Shown here one piece after another: positions 45,605-55,742 of a DNA stretch of 64,000 nucleotides (position 1 is its first letter; every line of letters begins with the position of its first letter). Where the stretch lies: positions 1,178,001 through 1,242,000 of the forward strand of contig NW_025408667.1 of NCBI RefSeq assembly GCF_020360975.1. Reading direction: 5' to 3'. The notes beneath the pieces are model-generated. The model was not told the DNA's origin. It searched no databases and saw only the letters and a program-made list of their open reading frames with translations. The stretch is from Hirsutella rhossiliensis (taxonomy: Eukaryota; Ascomycota; Sordariomycetes; Hypocreales; Ophiocordycipitaceae). A program made the position numbers and the translations under genes.

Positions 45605-47060
45605 TATACTTTATTAGTATAGTACTTACCTTAGCCTTAGTAAATAGTTAGGTATATTACTATAAAGTATAGCTTATATCGCTATTAATAAAGTAGAGTT
45701 TTAACCGGGATTCCTAGGCCTAGTACTCTAAGCTTATATAGGCGATATTAAATAAGGGCGCGGGGTTAAGGTAAATAATAAGCTTATAGCGCTTATTAAT
45801 TAGTATATAGTAGTCGGCACGCTCGACCTAGTATAACGTTAAGCGGTCGCTAATAAAAAGGTCGGATAAAACTTATAATAGTAGACTTCTATATACCTAT
45901 AGTCTTAAAGGACTTATAATAGGCCGTCTTAGTAGCGTTAAAAGCCTTAGCTAAATACTATACTATAATAGCGAGATAGCGCTAATTAGCCTCCTCGAAA
46001 ATAAGTATGCCTACGTTTAAGCTATTATCCTTAGTATCCTCGTTATTAGTTTTTAGCTTATTAAGCTTACGTAAGTACTTAATAATAGCGACTATATTAG
46101 CCTAGTTATTAAATATAAAAGTAGCGGCCTTAAGAAAGATTAGCTTATTAATTATAATATTTAAAGTTAAAGGGAAACTTACTTAATTATAGGTCGCGGT
46201 ATATCTATAGTACTACTTATAGCGTTAAGGAAACCCCTAAGAAAATATAGCTAATTAAGAGCACCTTAATAAGCTTAGGCTCGGTTATACTATACTCCTT
46301 AACGACTATCCTAAAATAATATATATACTAAAGCTTATAAGGGATAACCCCTTAGGCCCTAACTAAGCGGGCTTTAGCCTTAGATTAAGTACGCTTTTTT
46401 ATAGGAGCGCGACTACCTTATACCGCCGCTTAAGTACCTTTATCTCTAGCGCCGCTATTCTTAGGTTCGTTAGTAGAAGGAGTCGGATTATAGCTATCTC
46501 TATTATTACTATTATTATTATCTTAGCCCTCGTTTAGCTAGGTATTAAGATAGTCTTAGCCTTTATTTAGCTAGGCCTTATCGTTAATATCGGCCTACTT
46601 ATTTTAAGGAGCGGCCTAAGCGATAATCTCCTATTAGCTAGAGCTGCCTTATCGAGATATAGTAGCTAGGTTATCGGCACTTACCTAAGAGCGCTTAGGT
46701 ATAATCTCCTCGCTAGTATTAATATCGCTAATAAAGGTAATAGACTTATAAGTTTCTTAGCCTATAAAGGTAGGCTTATTAATAGTTAGAGTTAAGGTAT
46801 TTAGCGGGGTAATAGAGGTATAACTCTCGCTAACGTTAGGTCCTAGACTAAAAGTCTCTTAGGACTAGGATTCCCCTATACCTTTCTTAGCTTTCTTTAC
46901 TAAAAGGGAACTAGCGTCGCTATAAAACTTCTAGGCTAATCGCTTATACTTTAAGGGTAAACCCGCTACTACCTACTCCTATATATAGCGTAGGAAATTA
47001 GCGTTATAGTTCTTTATCTTCTTTAGTATAAAAGGTATTATCGTTAATAAATCGTTAATA
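45605..47060 (-). pseudogene. Unidentified RIP-mutated ORF, Gln/Ser/Asn-rich
   Basis: From about 47,040 leftwards one minus-strand frame stays open for over 300 codons if TAA/TAG are read as Gln: KKIKNYNANFLRY, LPLKYKRLAQKFYS, then a long Ser/Thr/Asn/Gln-rich segment with NNNSNNRDSYNPTPSTNEP, a basic KKRTQSKAKARLVRAQG and a more structured end (VIPYKLQYIYYF, EPKLIKVLLISYIFLGVSL). Homology may continue in other frames to 45,650. The architecture (short head, disordered linker, basic patch, folded end) could be a gag-like or DNA-transposon accessory protein. I do not recognise it, and no terminal repeats were found around it. Confidence 0.45.
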
Positions 47061-47399
47061 AAAAGTAATAAAAAAAGGTATAAAGGATTAATAAAAAAGG
47101 CATAAAACTTTATAGTAATCGTAAGTAAAAGAGTTAAAAAATAAAAGAAAATAAAAGAAGTAAGAGATATATATATACGCTCTTTATATTATAGTTACGC
47201 GGCTAATATATAAGCGATACTATAATAGTTACTTAGCGGTAACTATTAGTATAATAACTATTAACCGTTATAGAGTATAGACTAATATATACTTATATAG
47301 GCGTATGCGCGCGATATATAACTAAAACTACCTCTTTTTTTAACTAAATATATATAGTATAGCGAAAGTAATATATATTTAAGATATAGCTAAGATATT
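47061..47399. other. AT-rich RIP-mutated spacer
   Basis: No recognisable domain. Contains the palindrome-like stretch around TTACTTAGCGGTAACTATTAG (about 47,231-47,250) and a GCGTATGCGCGCGATAT stretch near 47,300. Confidence 0.4.
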
Positions 47400-50300
47400 T
47401 ATATAGGAAGGGAGATAATTATAAGAGGGCTACTAAGAGGTATAAGCTAATAAAGTACTTAGGTATATAGTACTAATATATTAGTAAGGTATTAGTAGGA
47501 AATTATACTTACCTTGCTTTAATATTATAGACTACTTACTATTCCGATAAAAGAGGAAAAATCCCTCTTCTTATAAGCTTTAGTCTTATAATAAGGAGAA
47601 TATAATATATATAGCGTAGTACCTCTAGCTATCTCTACTACCTAACTAATTATACCGTAATATATATTCCCTTATAGGTTATAAGGCTTAACTTAAAGCT
47701 TTTAAAAGAGCTATAGCTAGAGATATACTATATAGCGGTATACCTACTTAATATAATACTATTTAAATTATCTAATTATAGCTAGTAAAGCCTATATAAG
47801 CGTTAGTAGACCTAGATAAAAGAAAATAATCTACTATATTACTATATTAAAGATATTAAACTAAATATTATATATTTAAGGGTATTTAGCTATATAGCGT
47901 TCTTAATAATAATTATAGTATTAGAATATATTAAGTTATATAAGATATAATTACCCTTAAAGTAAAGAGCTTATATTAGCTACCTAGTAAGCTATAAGTC
48001 TACTTAATAATACGTTATATAGATACTATTAATTAGATTAAAATAAACTAATAGTATTAGCTAATATATAGTTTAATAAGTCTATAAGCTATAATATAAA
48101 AAGAGAAGAGTAAGCCTAGCTAGTCTAAATATATAGCTATAATATTCTTAGAGATATAGCTATAACTAACGTTATAAATAGTAAGGAATCTAAAACCTTT
48201 AGGGTACTAAGTTTATCCGACGATAATATAGATAACGGTTAGACGCTAAAAGAAGTAATTACCTTCTTATAGGACCTATTACCCTTATATACTTTAGAAG
48301 ATTAAGGATTAAAGATACCCTTATAAGGATTATATAAATATATATATCTTTCCCCTCTAGAAATAGTAGGCCTAGGGATAAAGATTTTAATATTTCCCCT
48401 TCTACCTAATACTATATTTAACACGGAGTTACTAAGCTCTATGCCTCCTACGCCCGTAATAGATACTATAGCTAGCAACCCCTCCTATATCTCGTTAAGG
48501 AGATAGCTTAAAGATATAATACCTATATTAATCGACTTATCTCCTTAAGATAAACGTAATAATATACCTCTTAACCTAGGGGGTAAAGGAACGATTATAG
48601 TATAGGTTTAAGAAGATAACCCTTAGTCTAAACCCTATACCCTTAACCTAGTAGTTAGTAGGGCCGGCTTAAGGATATTATAAATATAAGAATAACGTAG
48701 ACGAAAGGATATATTATAAGGGATTAACCTAAGCAGCGTTATTAAAGGAAAACGGGCTCATAGCCTAGAGATCCTTATTAATAATATTATCGTAAGGTAA
48801 AGTAAGTATAAACTACGTTAAAGATATACCGCCTCCCCTACCTCCTTTAACGTAATAGCTTTAGGAATTCGTATATAAATGGAAGCTATAAACCATGAAA
48901 TAGAGAAAACCTAGTAAGGGGTGAAGACTATCCTAAAAGCTATTATTAAATAGAAAGGTTACTTCTTAATCCCCTTATATTAGGTCTTTATATATAAAAC
49001 CGATAAATAAGGGTATATTATACGCTTTAAAGTACGTATTATAGTTTATAGAGACCTATAACTTAAAGGTAACGAGGATATATATATAGCTATACTATAA
49101 GTATAAATATTTCGACTACTAATAGCCTTCTACTACCTCGAGGACTTTAAGATAGAATAATATAATATAAAAATAGTATTTCTATATATAATCCTACGCT
49201 AAGAAGTCTATTACTAGCCTCTACTAGGATTCTTAATACCTAGGCTATGCTTAAAGCTATTAAAAGCACTATATAGGCTCTATATCTCCCTAAAGCTATA
49301 GTTTAAAGAGATATTTAGTTTCTTTACTAAACTAAGAGCCTAGTAGCTAGTAAAAGACGCCTACGTACTAGTCTATAAGGGCGTTATTATCTTTATCTTC
49401 GTAGATAACATCGTTATAATATATTTAAAAGGGCAAAAATAAGACTAGGAAGAGCTATATAAGGCTATTATAAAGAAATACACCGTTATATATATAGGAG
49501 AGCTACGCTAGTTCCTTAGTATCGAGATTATTAGGGATAGGGATCTTAAGAAGATATAGCTCTCGTAAGCTTCCTATATCTCTAAGACCGCGAAGAAATA
49601 TTATATCCTTAATAATAATATCCTTTATAAGCCTAAGATCCTACTAATAATAAAAGAGCTCGTCCCTTACGAAACGTAGGCCTTAAAGGAAGAGATATAT
49701 AAATATATCTCTTTAATTAGGTCGCTTATTTATCTAGTAATTTATACTAAGCTAGATATCGTATTTATAGCTAGAAAGCTAGCCTAATATAATTATAACC
49801 CCGGGCCGCGCTATATATATAAAGCACGTAAGTGCCTAGCTTACCTTTATTATATAAGAAACCGCTATATTTCCTTTATAACGATAAACCTAATAAGGCG
49901 GCTAATATATATATCCGACTCCTTATACGCCGATAACCTAGAGACTAGGAAGTCCTTATAAGGATATATTCCTACTCCTTAGTAGGCTAATTAACTAAAA
50001 AGCTACTAAGTAAGCTACTATAATAACGTCTTCTATAAAAGCTAAATTATTAGCACTCTTATAGATAGCTAAGGAATAGGTAGTATTCGGCCGGCTAATT
50101 AAGGAGCTTAGCATTAGTATTAAAGGGACTATAAGCTCTAGTATAATAACTTTTAGACTATTAAGCTTTTAACTAAATTAAGCGTAAAGCTTAAGATAAA
50201 CCTTAAGTACGTTAATATTTATAGATACTAGCTTCGTTAGGAGGTATAGTAAGATCGAATATAAGTTAGCTAGATTATATTAGTAGATAACCTAGCTAAT

Positions 50301-50750
50301 AGTATAACGAAGGCGCTTATATACTAGAAGTATTAAAGCTTTATTAAGTAACTAAGACTAGTAATACGGCCGGAAGATATATTAAGAGATAATATACCTA
50401 ACCGCTATATTAAGGCGTAATATCTCCCTATTATAGCGAACTTAATAATTGCTAGATCCCGATAATAAGAGCACTACTATATATACTAAGATTAAGGGAT
50501 TCTAACGGCGTAGTTAGATCTTAATTTAGTTAAGAAACTATAAAGATCTAAGGGGTAGAAGTTAGCCCTATTTACTACTAAGTAAAGCTATTACTAGACT
50601 ACCCTTAATTAGTATAATACTATAGCGCTTAAACTTATAATAATCGTAATAGCTTTACTAAATTAAGACTAATTAATATAAGGAATATATTATTAGAAAG
50701 CCTACCTTTAAGATTACTTTTATCTTAAATAATAACGTCGCCGGTAAAGG
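47400..50750 (+). mobile_element. Ty1/copia retrotransposon copia-3 (RIP-mutated)
   Basis: Plus-strand pol, read with RIP stops as Gln/Trp. An integrase C-terminal-type segment lies near 47,780-48,050. The RT runs from about 48,890: EAINHEIEKT, YQVFIYKTDKQGYIIRFKVRIIV, EQYNIKIVFL, LLKALYRLYISLKLQFKEI, IFIFVDNIVIIY (the FVDD box with D to N) and LRQFLSIEIIRDRDLKKI. RNase H runs to about 50,400 with SDSLYADNLETRKSLQGY and the RVILVDNLANSITKAL-like end. It is a different subfamily from copia-1 and copia-2. LTRs were not delimited; the 3' end may reach the hairpin region at 50.9 kb. Confidence 0.75.
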
Positions 50751-50807
50751 TACTACGGTACCTAGGCTACCTAAAGGGATGCCCCGCTATGCCCCTCCTT
50801 ATAAGGA

Positions 50808-50912
50808 AGGTTATAAATATAACTTATAACTACTAGTTAAACGGTAAGAGTAGGTTATATAACCCTATTAATCGTAAGTTCGACTCTCCTTAGGGCGGAA
50901 GAGTAAGTTATA
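50808..50912 (+). repeat. tRNA-like/Pol III-box sequence with local repeats
   Basis: An A-box-like TAGTTAAACGGTAAGAG (about 50,834-50,850) is followed about 25 nt later by a B-box-like AAGTTCGACTCT (about 50,876-50,887), resembling a tRNA-derived SINE head. The pieces AGAGTA(G/A)GTTATATAAC occur twice (about 50,847 and 50,901). No convincing full cloverleaf could be folded by eye, so this is not called a tRNA gene. Confidence 0.3.
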
Positions 50913-50949
50913 TAACTACGCCCTAGGAGGGGCGCGGGCAATAAACTTA

Positions 50950-51007
50950 GGGACCTAAGGGGAGAGGAAATAGGGGGCTTCTCCTTATATCCTCTCCCCT
51001 AGGTCCC
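50950..51007. repeat. Inverted repeat (18-19 bp arms)
   Basis: Arms 50,950-50,968 (GGGACCTAAGGGGAGAGGA) and 50,990-51,007 (TCCTCTCCCCTAGGTCCC) are complementary apart from one extra base, with a ~21-nt loop. The arms are GC-rich in an AT-rich setting. It could form a strong hairpin, such as a transposon terminus or a terminator-like structure. Confidence 0.7.
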
Positions 51008-51559
51008 GGCTTTTGCCTTTTACTATATTTACCTTCCCTTTTTTATAGGATATAATTAGGAGCCTCCCTTATTTTTAGATAACCTCCTTAAATAGATAAT
51101 AAAGTAGCTAAATTTAATATTAAAATAGCCTTATATTTATTAGACCGAACCCTCCTCTACCTATTACCTTACTATCTAGAAGCTAGGGTAGTAAGGGGGT
51201 ATATTAAGGAGAGTAGGTATAAGAGGCTATAGTTATACTTAGTAGACCTAATCGTTATATATAAGGAAGCCTGCCTAACTAATATAACTCCCTTAGCCTA
51301 AGGATATTATATAGGCTTAACTTAGGTATAGGAATGTCCTAATACCCTCTTTTAGCTAGCTATATATAGTTACTATACCTATATAAGCCCCTCCTTTATC
51401 CTAATAAATAGATAAAGATATATATTACTAAATTTACCTTTCTATACCCTTATTTCTTCTACTATACTCTTAAGCCCTTACTTAAGAGTTATATAATAAG
51501 GAAGCTTAAAAGTAGGATTTTCGTGTTACTAAGGATCGCTATAACTATAGGCCTTCCCT

Positions 51560-52580
51560 TAATCCCTCTATATATAATATTTATCGCTGGCGGACCGATA
51601 TCTAGTAAGCTCTCGAGTAGAACCTCTCTTAATATAAAGCACTACCGGCTTAAGAGATATTAACTATCTTACGTAAAGCTAAACCTTTAATAGCGTTCTT
51701 TTATATTAAAGATATCTATAATAACCGCTAAAAGATCCGTTTTAAAGCTCTTGGCGGTATAACGGCAATATAAGCGTTTTTACGGTATCTTTAAGTAAGC
51801 GATCTTCCCTATTACGTTAAATTCGACCTATACAATAAAAATAAGATTTAAGGCGTATTATAGACCTATCTATAGTATTAAAAGATATAGAAACGTTTCC
51901 CTAAGGTTCTTAGCCTTAATAATATATATAAAACTAACCGCTTTAGTCTCTTCCTTTTTTAGGTTACTAGAGTTACTAACTAAAAGTCCCTAGCTAACTT
52001 CGTTTAGCTATAAGGAATATTCCTAGCTTAGAAGCGCGTTATTTACTCGAAAACTAAAGCGGATTTCTATAAGGCGTAGCGGCAGCTTAATAAGACCTTT
52101 AGTTAATACTAAGGGCATATCGTAATATATATCTTAAACGAATATATACCGTAGCGTAAGTAGTAGGCAGGCTACTTTATTAGCTAATATCGTAACTTTA
52201 GGCAGCGGGTAAATAGCTTAGTTAAGACCGCTTATAAGGATATAAAGTCTTATTTAGTTATAGGTACCTCTAACCTCTTATATCTTTACGATGCCCTTAT
52301 ATAGATAATTAAGAATAAAGAGATAATATATATATAAACGGCTGCCCGGTAAGAGATACGATAAAGGCGTTAGTTCCTTAGGCAGACTTAGATTAGGGAT
52401 CTTAGTATAAAAATCACCTACGAAGTAGTTAACCTACTTACTATATAATATAGGCTTGCCTCGCCGCGATGCCTTTACTAACATGGGAGCTATAGCTATT
52501 ACGGCCTTATAGCGGCGATTTATATACCTTAGGCTGCCTTATATACACGATCCTTTAACGCCTTTAAGCTAGGTTAACGC
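51560..52580 (+). mobile_element. MULE (Hop-like) transposase remnant (RIP-mutated)
   Basis: Plus-strand frame, stops read as Gln/Trp, matches fungal Mutator-like transposases: LPAQEILTILRKAKP, IKDIYNNRQKIRFKALGG-TAIQAFLRYL, LSLNNIYKTNRFSL (first catalytic Asp region, DNTYKTNRF-like), SPANFVxLQG, then the C-terminal YIPQRKQQAGYFISQYRNFRQRVNSLV and SYLVIGTSNLLYLYDALIQ segments. The central part containing the second and third acidic residues appears deleted or shortened. Terminal inverted repeats were not found. Confidence 0.72.
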
Positions 52581-52589
52581 TTAAAAGCA

Positions 52590-53431
52590 TAATGTTCTCT
52601 CATGATAGTAGTAAGAAGCCGTTAGTAAAGACCCCCTTTTTAGTAAATTTAATACTAATTACTACTATTAGGACCTCGAGGAGCTATTACTACGAATCCG
52701 CGACCCCGACGTTGTTACTATTACACGCGGCCGGCCCCGTAATAATAAGCTACCTATACCAAGCTCCCTCATAGCGAGGGTATCACAGACAGCATCACAG
52801 ACGGCATCACAGTCATAGCCGGCTATAAGGGCATCCCAGCTACCTAATTCGAGTTAGGCTAGCTCAAGGCGGCTTAACGCAAGCGTTCGAAGGCGCCGGG
52901 GGCGCGACGAGATTAATAAACTTAGCTATAGCCCGCGGTCTCTCGCAGCGTCACAACAAGGATCATTAGCTCGAGGAAATACAAGGGGAATGGGATCAAT
53001 AGGAGGACGCGGCAGGAGGGGCGCGCCGCCGGCTTCGTCAGGGCAGCCGGCTTCGTCAGGCGTTGGAGGGATCGTTGAGTGGGATGCAATTGAGGCGGCG
53101 ACGCCGCCGCCGCCTACACAGCCGTAAGGGCCAAGGAGGAGCCGGGTCAATTGACGGGCCGATTGTTGCAACTTCGAGCTCAAGGTCCGGAAATGCGTTA
53201 TTTGAGCGAATTGAGAGGCATGCGTTATGTGGCCTTTATTGCCTCTTATGTGTGTGCGGGTTGTGTGTGTGTGTGTGCGGGCGGGCGCAGGCGCGGGTGC
53301 GGGCATTTAGGCGGTACGGGTACTTGCCAGGCGCGCGCGGTACAAATAGGCGGGGCGGGCTGGCTTTAGTACGTATCTTAAAAATGGGTCGAGTGTGCAA
53401 ACAGCAATATGCTATTGTGTAAATAGCAATA
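52590..53431. other. Block with normal CpA/TpG content inside the island
   Basis: From about 52,590 the CpA-free texture ends and GC rises. It contains a short tandem repeat (three GCATCACAGAC-like units, 52,781-52,816), a 15-bp direct repeat GCCGGCTTCGTCAGG (53,028-53,042 and 53,046-53,060) and a TG microsatellite (about 53,253-53,278). Open frames (for example 52,926-53,306 minus) are compositionally driven and not called. It ends exactly at the pogo element's TA duplication. Unique host DNA or a single-copy unit that never met a RIP partner are both possible. Confidence 0.5.
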
Positions 53432-55229
53432 AGTCAGCTCACCCACTTGGGGGCACACCTACTTAAGGGCACGTCTCTATAACACTAACGCGCCGACTAA
53501 CTCGTATATTATAACCGCGAATTCTCGTATATCTTATACTTAATTATTATTAAAAAAACATTATTCGAATTAGCAATATCTTAGCTTTCTAAATATACCG
53601 AAGATTAGCTTTAGAACGCTCTAGCTAATATTAAATTCGCGTAGGTTAGGTATAGGCTAGTCGGAAGTAGGGTATTCTAAGGACGATACTTTAGAAACGC
53701 CTTAAAGGTGCCTAACTAAAGAGAGGCATACGAATGCCATTAAAGAACAGCCGAGTAGAGAAATACCTCCGGGATTAGGTTCTTACCTAAGCCGAGCTCC
53801 CTTAACGTATCTCTAGCTAAGAATTCCGCCGTATTCACGGCTATAAGCAATACCCGCCTACTTAGAAAATACTAGGTAGTAGGCTTTTGGCGAAATCTAG
53901 AGGTTAGCACGATTAAAGGTAAAGCTCGATTTTGCTTATATTAACTGCGCTTCATGGCCCGGATTAAGGTAGTTCTAGTTACTTAGCTCCTAGCTTTATA
54001 GGCTATTCCCTAGAATACGCTTTAATATAGACAGATAGGTATCCTCAGAGGCCTTAGCTATAACGGCCTCGTGCTGGGAGCTTAGAGAGAAGAGACGCTT
54101 AGGCGGCTTAGGTCGCGTTATTAGACTATAATAGTAGAATACGTCTTTACTATTAGCCGGGCCTTAACTCCTCTTATAATCTTTAAAGGTTAGGACCTTT
54201 AATACTAATAGTTCCCTAAAGAACTCGACTTTTTAAAGGATTAGGACTTTATAGCCTCTTTAAAGGGCTAGATAAGCGACTTTATCGCAATTTAATAGCT
54301 TAAGTAGGTCTTTATCCTATAAATAAGAAGCTAGCTATAAGGTAACGTCCTCTTAATTATAGATAGCTATAAAAGCTATTAGACTAACGATTTTATATAT
54401 AAATACTTCCTATATAGTATATATCTCCTTTTCCTACCTCTATACGCCTCGTACGTTCTTTAACCTCTCGATATCTCGATTTTTTCGCCGATTAAAGCTA
54501 CCTACTAACGTTAACTCTAAAAAATCGCTTCTCTCGACGATATAGCACTAATTAGCAAGGTACTTTTCCTTCGCTACTATTATTAGGCCAGTGGCCGCCT
54601 AACGAGAAAAATATTAAAGGGGTAGCGAGGATAGGACTTTAGCTAGTTAATATAGTAAAGCTATTAATAAGCCGCTTCGTCTTACCCGCGCTATTAACGC
54701 CGTTACTACTAAAGAGGAAGAAGAATTTAAGCAATAGATAATAGCGATGCGTAAAATACCGAGACGATCGTAGGAAGTCCGTAGGCTTATTAGGGGGCTC
54801 GAAAATCGCGGTTAAGTTAACCGTACGATCCGTATGCTTTTTAGCAAAGTTAGCCGCAGCCTTAATCGTTAGAATATATAGCTTACAACGGCATAGCTAT
54901 ATATATAATAGCTTAAGCATTAATTATATCGTCTACGGCCTTAAAGCACGAAAATCGCAAGATCTAAATAGCCGGTTTATACGGATTAAATAAGTTATTA
55001 AGATAAGGAAATAGCTTTAACGCGCCCTTAAGCCGTCTGCCATCGCAATAGCTAATTAGAAGGCGGATTTTAAAGCTCTATATAGAAGCTAGCAGCTAGA
55101 ATAGTAGGAAAATACCATAATTAAGTATCGCGATATAAAAACGCGGCTTTAATTGCTATTAGAATATACTGTCTTAGTTATATAAGACGTGCCCTTAAGT
55201 GGGTGTGCCCCTAAGTGGGTGAGCTGACT
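53432..55229 (+). mobile_element. Fot1/pogo-type (Tc1-mariner) DNA transposon, RIP-mutated inside
   Basis: 1798 bp with ~45-bp terminal inverted repeats (53,432-53,476 and 55,185-55,229) that differ at about two positions, flanked by TA on both sides (53,430-53,431 and 55,230-55,231), the Tc1/mariner target duplication. Inside, the plus strand reads as a pogo transposase with RIP stops: an N-terminal helix-turn-helix start (YTEDQLQNALANIKFAQ), then the DDE domain (TIIVEYVFTISRALTPLIIFKG, QFPKELDFLKD, LLIIDSYKSY with the second Asp, NIYLLFLPLYTSYVL-PLD) and an Arg/Gln-rich C-terminal coiled-coil region. Catalytic function is lost. The TIRs keep many CpA/TpG. Confidence 0.88.
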
Positions 55230-55231
55230 TA

Positions 55232-55742
55232 CTTATTTATAAACTTCGGTAGTATATTACGTACCTACTAGTAGCTATGCAATGCTATACTTAGGGGGGC
55301 GTAATATACTATTCGTGAGGATTCTAGGCGTATGCTATTTTCGTATTTTAGGCTTAGTTTTAAAAAGTTAGCCGAGAAGATATAATAATATATATTACTA
55401 GCGACGGCTTATTAGTTAGCTATATATAAGAACGTTTAGTCGAGCAACTAAATAACTAAGTAAGGGTTAGCCCCGAGATAAGTAGAAATATTCCTTTATA
55501 AAGATATACTTAACCTTATATTTTTCTCGTTTTCTATATTCTATATAAAGAGTAAGCGTATAAAAAGAAAGCTACTATAAATAGTGTATTTTCGTTTTAC
55601 TAGGAACTCTCTTATAGTCGCCCGTACTACCGGCCATTCTCACGCAACGCTCGTCAGTGATCCTCCGCCATGCGCGCCCCGAGTTGGGAGTCGTCCATAC
55701 AAACTAACCTGGCCTCGTTCGACCTCTCGGGCTTCAGCGGCC
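55232..55742. other. Right edge of the island and promoter of the next gene
   Basis: RIP-type AT-rich sequence continues to about 55,620 and then changes abruptly to normal composition. Only about 120 bp of unmodified DNA precedes the beta-lactamase-fold gene's ATG at 55,743, so its promoter would lie largely in RIP-mutated DNA. Confidence 0.6.

Larger units (their letters stand above)
20375..55620. repeat. 35-kb nested transposon island saturated by repeat-induced point mutation (RIP)
   Basis: Across this block (except 37,710-43,502 and roughly 52,590-53,431) CpA and TpG are almost absent on both strands while CpG, CpC, CpT and TpA remain. Virtually every reading frame is full of TAA and TAG. 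That is the product of CpA-to-TpA change on both strands, the hallmark of RIP in Pezizomycotina. Gln, Trp, Cys, His and Gly codons of transposon domains are converted in the predicted way: in the gag of copy A all four zinc-knuckle ligands have become Tyr. The edges are sharp, at about 20,375 and 55,620. Confidence 0.93.

Noticed and set aside
52926..53306. 126-codon minus-strand open frame with HTHTTRTHIRG start
   Set aside because: Its start is the translation of a TG/CG-rich microsatellite and the rest is Pro/Ala-rich; probably not a gene.
20375..55620. Mitochondrial or centromeric origin for the AT-rich DNA
   Set aside because: The content is identifiable nuclear transposons, and the bias is specifically loss of CpA/TpG with CpG kept, which fits RIP and not general AT drift or mtDNA.
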